Assembly: GCA_025210735.1 (NCBI GenBank)
Contig: JAOARD010000064.1
Location: forward strand, 1 to 64,000
Source of the DNA: Bacteroidales bacterium
GTDB taxonomy: Bacteria; Bacteroidota; Bacteroidia; Bacteroidales; UBA6680
Direction: 5' to 3'
Length of the DNA: 64,000 bases
Shown: piece by piece, positions 1-8,836 of the stretch
Layout of the letters: the number at the start of each line of letters is the position of its first letter
How positions within the stretch are numbered: position 1 is the first letter of the stretch
The notes under the pieces: generated by a model
The model's database searches: none
Told to the model about the DNA's origin: nothing
Seen by the model: the letters and a program-made list of their open reading frames with translations, nothing else
Position numbers and translations under genes: made by a program

Positions 1-1
1 G

Positions 2-610
2 ATTACTGCAACAGATAATAACTCAGCATCTACCATAAAAGCATTCAATATAAATGTAACTGATGTTAACGAATCTCCGGCCAATATAAATATTACAAAC
101 AGAGAGGTAGATGATAATGTGGCTGTAGGGTTTGAGGTAGGTCAGCTATTAGCAACCGATCCTGACAAAGGCGATGTTTTGAGTTACACAATAGCAGATA
201 ACAACTATTTTAATATTACAGGAGACAAACTTACAGTTAAAGGCGATCTTACAACTATAACGGCTGATAGTTATGATATCTCTGTAACAGTTACAGACAA
301 AGGCGGTTTAACAGTATCAGGAGATATAACAATAGATATTAATAAAACTAAACCAACAGATATATTAGATACAGATAATAATATGTTCAGAGTTTATCCT
401 AATCCTGTAAAAGATCAGTTATATATTGAGGTTGATTCCGATACAAAATACGATATCACTATAACAGACATAAGCGGAAATATAGTATATAGAGGTAATG
501 GATTTACGAAGTCAGAAGCAATAAATACCACTGGTTTAAAAAGAGGTGTATATATGGTAAGTATATACTTTTCAGGAAACAGACATGTAACCAAGGTTAT
601 TAAGAGATAG
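2..610 (+). CDS. C-terminal part of a secreted cadherin-like protein with T9SS sorting domain (5' end outside window)
   Basis: The frame is open from base 2, so the gene starts upstream of the window; the GTG at 119 is internal. The visible 202 residues hold the end of one cadherin-like repeat (DVNESPANI linker), a complete second repeat with the usual DPDKGD calcium-type loop, and then a type IX secretion system type A sorting domain (FRVYPNPVKDQLYIEV ... GLKRGVYMVSIYF, ending VTKVIKR). Family knowledge: such domains send the protein through the T9SS and are cut off at the surface, leaving an adhesin or surface protein. The function of the missing N-terminal part cannot be told. A strong terminator follows 21 bases after the stop. 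Confidence 0.9.
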   Translation: MTATDNNSASTIKAFNINVTDVNESPANINITNREVDDNVAVGFEVGQLLATDPDKGDVLSYTIADNNYFNITGDKLTVKGDLTTITADSYDISVTVTDKGGLTVSGDITIDINKTKPTDILDTDNNMFRVYPNPVKDQLYIEVDSDTKYDITITDISGNIVYRGNGFTKSEAINTTGLKRGVYMVSIYFSGNRHVTKVIKR

Positions 611-631
611 TGTAAAGCTATGTGTTTAAAG

Positions 632-664
632 AGGCTGTCCTTTAATTTTAGGACAGCCTTTAAA
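632..664 (+). terminator. Intrinsic terminator after the T9SS protein gene
   Basis: A perfect 10-bp inverted repeat (AGGCTGTCCT / AGGACAGCCT) with an 8-base loop lies at 632-659, followed by a short T-rich tail. It separates the plus-strand gene from the convergent peptide genes. Confidence 0.8.
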
Positions 665-704
665 CTTGTATATTAAAATCTATATAGTAGTATATAAAAT
701 ACTA

Positions 705-941
705 TTACATAGGGAATGGAAAATATCCACCATTAGGAACACAGTCGTCACCATTTCCTTCATATTGTCCAGGTATATCTCCGTCAGGACATAACTCGAA
801 ACATGAAGCATTATGTCTGTTTCCGTTTGTGTAACAGAAACATTTGCAATTTGCAGGAGGTTGTAGCTTTCCGCCAGTTACACTTTGTTGCTCTTTTTTG
901 CTAAGTTGCTTAGCACCTTTTAAATTGGTTAACTTTTTCAT
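705..941 (-). CDS. Double-glycine-leader cysteine-rich peptide precursor 1
   Basis: 78-residue precursor. Residues 1-24 form a leader ending LSKKEQQSVTGG, the double-glycine pattern that C39 peptidase domains cut; Bacteroidota natural-product precursors of this kind start MKKL..L..AK.LSK. The predicted core (about 54 residues) has six cysteines, three packed as CKCFC, then one and one around a HNASCFELC stretch and one near the end, and finishes with a glycine/proline/aromatic tail. It is a close paralogue of the peptide encoded next to it and lies downstream of the C39-like/VKOR/thioredoxin gene on the same strand. I infer a disulfide-rich secreted peptide (bacteriocin-like or signalling); activity is unknown. 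Confidence 0.85.
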   Translation of the reverse strand: MKKLTNLKGAKQLSKKEQQSVTGGKLQPPANCKCFCYTNGNRHNASCFELCPDGDIPGQYEGNGDDCVPNGGYFPFPM

Positions 942-1006
942 TACTTTGGTTTTTAATAAATTAATATTACCCGGTATTTTTCAGACCATCGGGCTTTAGT
1001 CTGTAA

Positions 1007-1258
1007 TTAGTCTATTGTTGGATAAGTTGGTAAAGGCTCATATCCTCCATTAGGATAGCAGTCATCTGTATTTCCAGGATATGCTCCAGGAATAGAACCA
1101 TCGTCGCATCTCTCAAAACATGAAGCGTCATGTCTGTTTCCGTTTGTATAACAGAAACATCTGCAATTTGCAGGAGGCATCTGTTTTCCTCCTGTTACAC
1201 TCTGTTGCTCTTTTTTGCTTAATACCTTAGCATTACGCAAATTTTTTAAATCTTTCAT
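1007..1258 (-). CDS. Double-glycine-leader cysteine-rich peptide precursor 2
   Basis: 83-residue precursor with the leader ending LSKKEQQSVTGG, identical over its last 12 residues to that of its neighbour. The predicted core keeps the six cysteines at the same spacing (CRCFCYTNGNRHDASC, then one C at +5 and one near the end) and differs mainly in the linker and in a longer C-terminal tail. Conservation of leader, cysteines and the YTNGNRH motif with variation elsewhere points to a recent tandem duplication. It lies between the first precursor and the processing/oxidation gene, all on the minus strand. No dedicated ABC exporter is visible in the window. Confidence 0.85.
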   Translation of the reverse strand: MKDLKNLRNAKVLSKKEQQSVTGGKQMPPANCRCFCYTNGNRHDASCFERCDDGSIPGAYPGNTDDCYPNGGYEPLPTYPTID

Positions 1259-1365
1259 TAGTAATAATTTAAAAAATCAATAATCCCCCGAACTAATTGT
1301 AGCTGTCGGGTTTTCAGCCAAAATCTATGGCTTAATTGCAATGTGTCAGGTTCTGGTTTTTTGTT

Positions 1366-2988
1366 TTATACTTGCTCTACAGTACTGTATACAAGTTGTT
1401 CGTTTAACTCTTCAATAATATCCTCAATAAAGTAACTAAGCTCATCTCTTTGGTACTCTGTAGGAAATGAGCGACCGTTAACCAGTATCTCCGGTGTAAA
1501 CATAATATCATTTGAATGGCACCACTTCTTATGTTTTATAAGAACATTAATGCCTGATGTGTCAGGACCGGTCAGTCGGCTGTCTAACCATTTAGATTTA
1601 TCATCAATATAATAAGCCTGATCTAAAGCACGAATAAAGCTCTTCTCAGATTCGTTATTATATATATCAATAAGGTGCATAGCAATGCGTGTATCTACAC
1701 TGTTTAAATCACTGATATTTACACTGAATCTTATATTTATCTGTACTCCGTTGTCCCATCTCTTTAGCAGATCGGTAACAATTCGGTGTGCCTCTTTACA
1801 ATGCCCGCAAAGCGGATTTGTAATAAGTACAATCTTAACAGGAGCACTATTACTTCTATCTCCAATAATTATATCAGTGGTATTATATATATTGGTGTCT
1901 ACTACAGGTTTACTGTTTATCAGAGACTTAAATATGTCATAATTCTTCTTAAACTGTGAATGATTTATACTTAACTCACGATAATCCTGAACGGTCTTTA
2001 ACAGAGGTTGTATAAAATACCATATTACAGAAACAGAGATGAGACTAAATAATAAAATGGAACTGTCATTTATAATATTCTCAGGTATAAATGATAAATT
2101 ATTAACTGATATTACACTAATAGCCTGAGTCCATAATACAGCAATTACACTCAGACATAACGGGCACCATTTCTGTACAATTATACGCTGATAATATATT
2201 GAGAACATTGTAAAAGGTATAACCGATACAGATATCAGTGCAATAAGATTTGAATTAGGACTGCCTGTAAAACCGTATATTATCCACGATAAACATACAG
2301 TTGCAAAATATACTATACCAATATCACTTAATCTTATATTCTCTGAGATTCTTGATCCTTTAGAGTTTAGTACATCTGTACAGCTTGTTTTTTTGTTTGT
2401 ATCGGCACATAATTTATTAAGCGTATCTGATTGCACTCCAATTTCGTGCTGCACTATTAATGAGCAGACTACAATACCCACTACAGAAAGTATAAAATGT
2501 ATATAATGAAACAGCGATACTCCGTTTATAACGAACAGAGTAACAATCATAGCTCCTGCTAAACCAATAAGAATTTTACTTATTACAGACCTGTTACTAC
2601 TCTTTATATCATAACTGTCCTCATCCTCAATAACCATTACTATACCAGACCATATATCGCAAAATTCATCTACCGACAGGTGCAATGAATCTTTTGTGTT
2701 GTGAGTTACTGTTACTCTGTTGCCATTTAACTCTACAAAACAGAAATGCTCATCGTTATTATATCTGCAATGTGCAATAAATGTTGATGGTAGTTCCGAA
2801 ACACTATCTCTGTCTGTGGACAACTCTACAGCAATACTCTTTATACCCATATGCAATAAACCCCCTGTCATAGAGTGTAAACTAGGATAGGATGGATGAC
2901 ATTCTAGCTGAAACTTTAACTCCTTCTCGTCAATTTTAATGTTGTTTCTCTTTAATAGTTGTTTTAGTACAGATGTTAATTCGTCCAT
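1366..2988 (-). CDS. C39-like / vitamin K epoxide reductase / thioredoxin fusion protein
   Basis: 540 residues with three modules. Residues 1-115 resemble the peptidase C39-like domain of Bacteroidota (ECHPSYPSLHS.TGGLLHMGI, with C30 and H81 in DEHFCFVE). Residues about 135-335 are a multi-helix VKOR domain with a C194..C203 pair and the WCPLC active-site motif (C275, C278). Residues about 365-530 are a DsbA/thioredoxin-like domain with NPLCGHCKEAH (C394, C397). Family knowledge: VKOR fused to thioredoxin makes disulfide bonds at the cell envelope. The C39-like part may bind or cut the double-glycine leaders of the two six-cysteine peptides encoded just downstream, so the protein is a good candidate for their oxidative folding. 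Whether the C39 part is catalytically active is uncertain because the usual C39 motif is altered. Confidence 0.85.
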   Translation of the reverse strand: MDELTSVLKQLLKRNNIKIDEKELKFQLECHPSYPSLHSMTGGLLHMGIKSIAVELSTDRDSVSELPSTFIAHCRYNNDEHFCFVELNGNRVTVTHNTKDSLHLSVDEFCDIWSGIVMVIEDEDSYDIKSSNRSVISKILIGLAGAMIVTLFVINGVSLFHYIHFILSVVGIVVCSLIVQHEIGVQSDTLNKLCADTNKKTSCTDVLNSKGSRISENIRLSDIGIVYFATVCLSWIIYGFTGSPNSNLIALISVSVIPFTMFSIYYQRIIVQKWCPLCLSVIAVLWTQAISVISVNNLSFIPENIINDSSILLFSLISVSVIWYFIQPLLKTVQDYRELSINHSQFKKNYDIFKSLINSKPVVDTNIYNTTDIIIGDRSNSAPVKIVLITNPLCGHCKEAHRIVTDLLKRWDNGVQINIRFSVNISDLNSVDTRIAMHLIDIYNNESEKSFIRALDQAYYIDDKSKWLDSRLTGPDTSGINVLIKHKKWCHSNDIMFTPEILVNGRSFPTEYQRDELSYFIEDIIEELNEQLVYSTVEQV

Positions 2989-3000
2989 GAGGATATAAAT

Positions 3001-3438
3001 ATGATCTTTAGTTAAATAACAATAAGTGAATAAGAATACTTATACTGTTTGGTGGATATAAATATATTCATCATAATGTATATGAACAAATAAAATTGTA
3101 ATTATTATATATTATTAATTGAGATTATGACTTTGTTGTATTGAAAAACAAAGGATTATATATGTGTTTGTAATTTATGCTTAACCAGTAGATAACAATA
3201 ATAATATCTGCTGTATGAATAAACCGTTATAAAGAGTGTGGAATCCTAAATATTTATCAATTTAAATAATATATATTGTACCATTAATAGTACTGTTAAC
3301 CATTGTGTTTAATAGTATATGTTATTATCTTAGTTTTAATGTTTGTGTTGATAATCAATTTTATACTTGTTAGTTTTAACAGGCCTTTGCCTATAATATT
3401 TTCATGTTATAGAAATTAAAGTGAATATTAATTCTGGT
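3001..3438. other. AT-rich gap between divergent genes
   Basis: About 440 bases of very AT-rich DNA between the minus-strand VKOR fusion gene and the plus-strand gene starting at 3501. I see no convincing reading frame or RNA gene, only the promoter listed separately. Confidence 0.6.
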
Positions 3439-3469
3439 TTTGCGGGTTGTTATTATTCCGTTATATTTG
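3439..3469 (+). promoter_or_regulatory. Bacteroidota sigma-A type promoter for the STAS-like gene
   Basis: A TTTGC box at 3439-3443 and a TATATTTG box at 3462-3469 (matching TAnnTTTG) are about 19 bases apart, the Bacteroidota -33/-7 layout. Because this promoter lies inside a possible upstream start at 3447, it fixes the start of the gene at 3501. Confidence 0.65.
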
Positions 3470-3500
3470 TATACTATTTTTAACAAAAACCATAACACTT

Positions 3501-3881
3501 ATGAAAGTTTTTCAGAGCACTAATTGCGACATAGAGATTATTGAAGAGAAAAAGTGTCTTATGCAGATTTGGAAAGGCTTTAGCAGCGCAGACAAATTCA
3601 GAGAAGCACAAAACAAAACCCTTGAGCTTTTTGCAAAACACAAATGCACAAACTTTATTTGTAATACTATTGATGCTGGTGCCTTAAAGAAAGAGGAGAC
3701 TGATTGGGCATCGGAGAATGTAACCCCTGCTTTAGCAAAAATGGGACTTAAACAGTTTAATGTTATTATTCCTAAGAGCGGATTTGCACAAATGGCTGTT
3801 GACAAAGTTGTAAAAGCTGATAAAGACGGATTAGTATTTAAGTACTACCCAACTGTTCAGGAAGCTATTGACAGTCTTTAA
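3501..3881 (+). CDS. Small SpoIIAA/STAS-like protein of unknown role
   Basis: 126 residues from ATG 3501 (MKVFQSTNCDIEI). An upstream in-frame start at 3447 is rejected because the promoter -7 box lies downstream of it. The pattern of an N-terminal strand pair (EKKCLMQIWKGF), a helix, FICNTIDAG, and a late FKYYPTVQEAIDSL helix resembles STAS/SEC14-like or SpoIIAA-like small proteins common in Bacteroidota, but no phosphorylatable serine motif is clear. It has its own promoter and terminator, so it is a single-gene unit. It sits next to a SpoIIE-type phosphatase gene on the other strand; a functional link is only a guess. Confidence 0.75.
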   Translation: MKVFQSTNCDIEIIEEKKCLMQIWKGFSSADKFREAQNKTLELFAKHKCTNFICNTIDAGALKKEETDWASENVTPALAKMGLKQFNVIIPKSGFAQMAVDKVVKADKDGLVFKYYPTVQEAIDSL

Positions 3882-3892
3882 AAAATATGAAT

Positions 3893-3918
3893 CCGGAGCA
3901 TTACACTCCGGGTTTTTT
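3893..3918 (+). terminator. Intrinsic terminator
   Basis: CCGGAG (3893-3898) pairs with CTCCGG (3906-3911) around a 7-base loop, followed by six Ts. It ends the gene at 3501 and abuts the stop codon of the convergent phosphatase gene. Confidence 0.8.
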
Positions 3919-5101
3919 ATATAAAACTAATATGAACCTCTTTTAAGAATTTCTCTTCTAAAATCTTTCCCATACGTTTTACCACAGTTCTTCTTATCTC
4001 AAGCTCAACAGGCAATGTAGGATCCTGGTGTGCTATATTTATTCGTGTACCTATAATAAAATGAATCTCATCGCTCTCTCTAAATAACGATACAATTTGA
4101 TCTGCCGGACCTTTGCCAAGTACAGTATTGTTATTCATAGATTCAAGTATTCTTCCGGCCTTGCTCAGAGTAAGAATACCCTCTGTAATCATCTCAGCAC
4201 TATCCATATGCGATATCGGAGGTAACTCATTATCTGTGAATTCAAACGAATCTACAATATCCTCACCAACACCATTTGCAATTATCTCTGCTGTTGTAGC
4301 TCCGCTGATAACCCTCTTACCATTAAAGTTTTTATATGCCGATATAAGCTCTTTATCCTTCTCCTTCTCATACGGAGGTCCTGTACATACAAGCAACTTT
4401 CGTGGCTCCCTGTAATATATAGATGCACAACTGGTATCATCCTTCGATTTATATATATCATTGGCAACAGCACGGTTTACAACCTTCTTGGCAAGATCAG
4501 AAGCCGATAATCTGGAATCTTTATTGAGCAAACCCGCAACATACTCCTGAGCATTCTCTAATCCCCAGCCAAACGGATATTTGTTTGTTCCAAGACCCGA
4601 CTGAGCAATACCATCAGACCAGAAAACAATCCTGTCGCCCTGTTGCAGCTCAAAACTACACGTATATATCTCCTTACCAGCATTCTTCTCGCTATTAAGA
4701 ATTATACACTGCCATGGCGGGTCAAAAATCTTATTATCTCTGAACACAGTTGTTCTCGGATTATCATATTCCAGAATGGTAATATCCTTGTTATTCTCAA
4801 TATCTATAATGGTAAATGTAGAGTAACTTATTTTGCGGACACTACAAACCGGCAGTGTATTCATAATAGTATCAGCTGTGGTTGCCGGATCTTTATGCTC
4901 TTTGGCAAAATTCAGAGCCATTGTAGCAGTAAGAGTAGCAAGTATATTTGCTTTAACTCCGTGCCCCATACCATCAGACAGTACTGTAATAATCCTGTCT
5001 TCGCCCTCTATCTTTTTAGATAAAAACACATCACCGCATATCCGTTCGCCGTCATGATTTTTCTGGGCGCAATCTATCTCTATGTAGAATGAGTTGTTCA
5101 T
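3917..5101 (-). CDS. SpoIIE/PP2C-type serine phosphatase linked to sensory hydrogenase
   Basis: 394 residues. The first 240 residues form a SpoIIE/PP2C fold: metal-binding SDGMGHGVKANILA near residue 42, and FWSDGIAQSGLG near residue 165. The remaining 150 residues (from LLVCTGPPYEKEKDKEL) are an extra domain of unknown function with a nucleotide-binding look that I cannot name. The start ATG overlaps the stop of the upstream sensory hydrogenase gene by four bases, so they are translationally coupled. Family knowledge: sensory (group C) [FeFe]-hydrogenases are often paired with such phosphatases. I infer that H2 or redox state sensed by the hydrogenase is passed on through protein dephosphorylation. 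Confidence 0.88.
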   Translation of the reverse strand: MNNSFYIEIDCAQKNHDGERICGDVFLSKKIEGEDRIITVLSDGMGHGVKANILATLTATMALNFAKEHKDPATTADTIMNTLPVCSVRKISYSTFTIIDIENNKDITILEYDNPRTTVFRDNKIFDPPWQCIILNSEKNAGKEIYTCSFELQQGDRIVFWSDGIAQSGLGTNKYPFGWGLENAQEYVAGLLNKDSRLSASDLAKKVVNRAVANDIYKSKDDTSCASIYYREPRKLLVCTGPPYEKEKDKELISAYKNFNGKRVISGATTAEIIANGVGEDIVDSFEFTDNELPPISHMDSAEMITEGILTLSKAGRILESMNNNTVLGKGPADQIVSLFRESDEIHFIIGTRINIAHQDPTLPVELEIRRTVVKRMGKILEEKFLKEVHISFI

Positions 5102-6972
5102 TTTCTTTCGGGCGATTTACCTGTTTTATATGATTGTATTATAGAGTTAAGCATCTGCTCTGTCTCAGAAGCCCCTTCACCAAGCAGGAATCCTATCTTC
5201 TGAACCATCTCCAGATTCTTATCAATAACCTCTGTTACACGATTTATAACCTCCTCTTTGCGTACATCAGGTGCATACATATCGCGAATAACAGCGCCAA
5301 CAATGTTGTGCTTCTTAATAGTAAATACCGATATATTCAACAACCCCTCGTTATACGGAACATCACGGTTTATAATCTCCTGATCGTTCTTAAGTACGTA
5401 TGTAAACAGATTGTAGAATGAGAATGGAAGTAGTGTCTTAAGATCGGCACCCACAAGTCCTGGTATAACCTCGTTAATCTCTTCGGCATCCTGCCCAAGA
5501 AGTCTGACAAAACTATTATTAGATTTAATAATCTTCAGATCGCGGTTAAGGATAATAACCCCTGCGGTAAGCTTCTCAAGCATCGACGAGTTTATCTCGT
5601 TAGCCTCCTCTGCTGCTGCCTTCTGTTTTAAAGCCTGTTGCTCAGAATCCTTAAGCTTATTCTGCATGCGCGACAACTTATCGTTTGTTGCCTTAAGCGT
5701 ATTTATATATTGCTGTCGGTTTTTTGTGGCAAAGGTCAGACACATATCGGTTTTAGCAAGTCCTTTAGCAACAGCCACGGCAAAATGCTCACACGACTCA
5801 TATCCGCAGGCACCACAACCCGATGCATGATTATCCTTCTCCTCTTTGCCAAGTATCTGAAGAATCTCATTTATCTTCTCCTGTGTTGGCTCCTTTATAC
5901 GCTGATCATTCTTCTCAAAAACGGCCTCTGTAATATCTACAGAGTACTTCTCTATATCCTTATCCCACTTATCGTGATCAAACTCCTTAAGCCTCTTGTT
6001 TGCATACTCAATAACTCTCGATCGTCTTATAAACCTCTCACCCCCCGCAGTTGTCCCCGGTCCCATAAGACAACCCTCACAGTAAAACAGGTTCATATGT
6101 CGTTGAATCTGATTTGCCGATGTCTCAAACTGTCTGGCAGCATCAAGTATACTGTTTCTTCCACGTACAGTTATTGTATTTCCAGTCAACAAATCCTCCT
6201 TTATACCCGCAGCCTGCAATATACCATTGCTTATAGGGTATAAAGATCCTTTGTTACCAAGTGGAGTATCAAATTCAGAGTACTCTAACGAACTCTCATT
6301 AATATTCTTCTCTTTAAACAGTTCACGTAGCTCAGTAAATGTAAGAACACTATCAATCTTAAACTCACCATCGTAACGTTTAATCTCCTCTTTATTTGCA
6401 ATACACGGCCCTATATACACAACCTTAGTATCCTTACCATACTTCTGCTTAACAACCTTGCAACTGGTTATCATTGGCGAAGCAATAGGCGCTAAATTAT
6501 CAATAAGCTCAGGATGAAACTTCTCTATAAGCTGAACTATTGCCGGACAATTTGCCGATAAGTAGTATTTACCTTTAGAGTTCTCAAACAGATCTTTATA
6601 CTTAGCTGCTACAATATCAGCACCGAATGATACCTCGTTTACATACTCAAATCCTAACGACTTGATCATCTGTACAAACTTACGGTAATCGGTAATATCA
6701 TGGAACTCACCTGATATACTAGGCGCCACAATTGCAGCCACCTTACTGCTGCTATCCAGCAGATCAAGTGTAATCTGTTTATGCGATCGGAACACAATAG
6801 CATCTGTAGGACATACATTAAGACACTGTCCGCAACCAATACATCTATTCTCTAAAATGTTGGCTTTGTTGTTCTTTGCAGGAACCTCAATTGCCTTTAC
6901 AGGGCACACCCTTACACACGCATAACACGATACGCATTTTTTTTGAATTACACTAAATAGTGGAGTATCCAT
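5098..6972 (-). CDS. Sensory [FeFe]-hydrogenase with PAS domain (HydS-like)
   Basis: 624 residues. Two [4Fe-4S] ferredoxin motifs (CVSCYACVRVCP, CIGCGQCLNVCP) at residues about 14-60, an H-cluster domain at about 75-350, a second FeS domain (GCGACGYESC..., residues about 385-420), a coiled coil and a PAS domain at about 470-590. H-cluster loops deviate from catalytic enzymes: L1 is SANCPAIV, L2 is GPCIANKEE, and L3 has CEGC (Cys-x2-Cys) instead of Cys-x3-Cys. No kinase or other output domain is present, so signalling probably runs through the phosphatase translated directly after it. Sensory group C assignment follows from the domain layout; the ligand set is inferred from known structures. 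Confidence 0.9.
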   Translation of the reverse strand: MDTPLFSVIQKKCVSCYACVRVCPVKAIEVPAKNNKANILENRCIGCGQCLNVCPTDAIVFRSHKQITLDLLDSSSKVAAIVAPSISGEFHDITDYRKFVQMIKSLGFEYVNEVSFGADIVAAKYKDLFENSKGKYYLSANCPAIVQLIEKFHPELIDNLAPIASPMITSCKVVKQKYGKDTKVVYIGPCIANKEEIKRYDGEFKIDSVLTFTELRELFKEKNINESSLEYSEFDTPLGNKGSLYPISNGILQAAGIKEDLLTGNTITVRGRNSILDAARQFETSANQIQRHMNLFYCEGCLMGPGTTAGGERFIRRSRVIEYANKRLKEFDHDKWDKDIEKYSVDITEAVFEKNDQRIKEPTQEKINEILQILGKEEKDNHASGCGACGYESCEHFAVAVAKGLAKTDMCLTFATKNRQQYINTLKATNDKLSRMQNKLKDSEQQALKQKAAAEEANEINSSMLEKLTAGVIILNRDLKIIKSNNSFVRLLGQDAEEINEVIPGLVGADLKTLLPFSFYNLFTYVLKNDQEIINRDVPYNEGLLNISVFTIKKHNIVGAVIRDMYAPDVRKEEVINRVTEVIDKNLEMVQKIGFLLGEGASETEQMLNSIIQSYKTGKSPERK

Positions 6973-6987
6973 TAAGTTCTGTTTTGT

Positions 6988-7239
6988 TTATCCTAAGTTC
7001 TCTTCTAAAATATTATATATATTGTTCTCAGACACCTGATTATACATAGTGCCGTTTATCTTTACCGATGGACCGTTATTACAGTCGCCAAAGCAATGCG
7101 CACCTTTAAACTCTACAGCGTCATTAAGCCCTTTCTCGTCGATAAATGATTTAACAATCTGGGTAACCTCTTTGTTCCCTCTTGAGAAACAAGAACTGCC
7201 CAGGCAAATAACTATCTCAATCTTCTCGCTATTCATCAC
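6988..7239 (-). CDS. Thioredoxin-like [2Fe-2S] ferredoxin
   Basis: 83 residues. Four cysteines in two pairs (CLGSSC near residue 12 and CFGDC near residue 49) in a thioredoxin-like fold, as in the C-terminal half of NuoE/HydC. First gene of the minus-strand operon with the sensory hydrogenase (15-base gap) and phosphatase. Known members pass single electrons to or from hydrogenase modules; here I infer it wires the sensory hydrogenase. A duplicate MM at the start leaves the exact start uncertain by one codon. Confidence 0.88.
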   Translation of the reverse strand: MMNSEKIEIVICLGSSCFSRGNKEVTQIVKSFIDEKGLNDAVEFKGAHCFGDCNNGPSVKINGTMYNQVSENNIYNILEENLG

Positions 7240-7628
7240 TATTAATTATCGTTTATTCAAAAATAGGAAAATATTTTATCTCATCCCCGCAATGACAGAA
7301 ATAACTTACTGTTCTGTATGTTTTTGTTGTTATCTCTTTATAACATGGTGTTTGTAACTATTGCTCAGATGAATAATAGCGCATACCAGATCAATATCAG
7401 TAACTATTTTTGTTAAATAAGACTTACATAACGTATAACAATTAGGCTTAAAATGGTGAATTTTCTATATTTGATGCCATTGAATAACCAGGCTATTGTT
7501 ATTTCACTAAAGTGGATGAAAATTTGTAAACAGTACTAATAATTGATTTCCATTTGATAGATTGCTTAACAATATAGTTGAGTAAAAAAACTAAACAATA
7601 CAGTGATATTCCCTAACAAAATAAAAAT
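7240..7628. promoter_or_regulatory. Divergent control region with minus-strand -7 box and palindromes
   Basis: Noncoding gap between the sensory-hydrogenase operon (leftward) and the immunity island (rightward). On the minus strand TATTTTTG (7258-7265 on plus as CAAAAATA) fits TAnnTTTG and would start the hydrogenase operon. At 7328-7345 TGTTAT-N6-ATAACA forms an 18-base inverted repeat that resembles, but is offset from, a Rex operator. TATATTTG at 7466-7473 is a plus-strand -7 candidate. No reading frame of interest. Confidence 0.45.
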
Positions 7629-8309
7629 ATGACTAAAATTATATTACCATCAGTATATAAGGAGTTTTACAGTAGATGTTTAGTGTCGAAACCAGAAAGT
7701 ATGATAGGCTCTGATCTTAGAACAGATTCAGATCAGTTAAATGATTGGGCTGTTGAACTGCTTGAGGAGATTGATGTAAAAAACTTTCTTGCAGATAATG
7801 ACTACGTATTTATGATGCATCAGGGATATATGTTCTGGTACTTTAAAGCCGATGGTAATCCAAACCCCGATGTATATTTTTATCATGAAGGAAGGTCAGA
7901 ACCAGAGAAGGAGTATCCGCTGGTAGAGTTTCTTTATAATTATCCGAATAGATTAAGCAATGAGACAAATAAGAAAAAGGAATGGGATAAAAAGGTTGAG
8001 TTTTACAAAGACTTGATAGATAATTATAATTGGCAACAGGCTCCTATGCTCAGTTTAATTGATAAATTTAAAGAAATCGGTTTCTGGGATAAATACTTTC
8101 CTTCTAATTCACATGAAGCTTTGGGACTAAGTACTGTTTATGATGATGTAAGATTTGAAAAATCTACGGTTTTTATACTGTACCGACCAAATGATGATAC
8201 ATTTGAGGTAACTTATTTGAACCCTGCAAGAGATGTTATTAAAATTGAAACCCATCAAAATAATATTGGTACAGCAGAGTTTAAAAAGATTGAGAATTGG
8301 ATTGACTAA
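7629..8309 (+). CDS. SMI1/KNR4 (SUKH) family immunity-like protein
   Basis: 226 residues. The N-terminal LPSVYKEFYSRCLVSKP region and the central MMHQGYMFWYFKADGNPNPDV motif followed by VEFLYNYPNRL are typical of SUKH-superfamily proteins, which neutralise polymorphic toxins by direct binding. First gene of a run of immunity-like genes (7629-14137) all on the plus strand with small gaps. No cognate toxin is visible in the window, so it may be an orphan defence gene against neighbours' effectors. Subfamily not settled. Confidence 0.7.
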   Translation: MTKIILPSVYKEFYSRCLVSKPESMIGSDLRTDSDQLNDWAVELLEEIDVKNFLADNDYVFMMHQGYMFWYFKADGNPNPDVYFYHEGRSEPEKEYPLVEFLYNYPNRLSNETNKKKEWDKKVEFYKDLIDNYNWQQAPMLSLIDKFKEIGFWDKYFPSNSHEALGLSTVYDDVRFEKSTVFILYRPNDDTFEVTYLNPARDVIKIETHQNNIGTAEFKKIENWID

Positions 8310-8397
8310 ACTAATCATCATTAAGAAATTTCTGGTATACTAGATAAATTTATGATATGAATTCTACTTATGTAAGTGGAAAACAAATTACAAACAG

Positions 8398-8826
8398 ATG
8401 CAGGAGAATAACTATACAAAACCAGTAAAAGATAGGTTTGAATATGATAGTAACGAACAGCATTGGATAGACTTTCCGTTTATTATATCAGCATCTGATT
8501 TTAAGACAATTGATTGGGATATATTTGAGAAACCGTATAATGATACTGTGAATAGCAGGCATGTGATAGAGGAGGAATCGGTTAAAGCAATATTAAATTA
8601 TGTTAAGGAGATTGGTTTCTTTAATAAAGAGGAATTTGATGATTTAGAATTTGGGATATTTGATATACAGCTAATATTAAAAGATTATCAGGTAGTTGAA
8701 TGTGTAACAAGTTATTTTGTTGATGAAGATGAGAATTCGAAGATATACTGGAAAGATATTTACGGAGTATGGAAAGCATATTATAAGAGTGGAGTAATTT
8801 ATAAAGTTGAAAGAGCTTATTATTAG
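8398..8826 (+). CDS. Unknown acidic protein in immunity island
   Basis: 142 residues, acidic and aromatic-rich (QHWIDFPFIISASDF near residue 21, IYWKDIYGVWKAYY near the end), single domain, no signal peptide or membrane segment. I do not recognise the family. Size, composition and position between a SUKH gene and an endonuclease V-like remnant suggest a further immunity protein. Starts at an ATG preceded by AAACAG, the same bases that precede several starts in this island. Confidence 0.6.
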   Translation: MQENNYTKPVKDRFEYDSNEQHWIDFPFIISASDFKTIDWDIFEKPYNDTVNSRHVIEEESVKAILNYVKEIGFFNKEEFDDLEFGIFDIQLILKDYQVVECVTSYFVDEDENSKIYWKDIYGVWKAYYKSGVIYKVERAYY

Positions 8827-8836
8827 AAGTGAAGAT

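Noticed and set aside
3447-3500. Upstream start for the STAS-like gene
   Set aside because: The -7 box of the promoter lies inside this stretch, so it cannot be translated from that transcript.
5134-6243. Plus-strand frames opposite the sensory hydrogenase gene
   Set aside because: They are antisense shadows of a clear coding region with many motif matches on the minus strand.
8807-8836. Earlier start of the endonuclease V-like gene
   Set aside because: It overlaps the upstream gene by 20 bases and adds residues not found in the family; ATG 8837 fits the MILAFD start.
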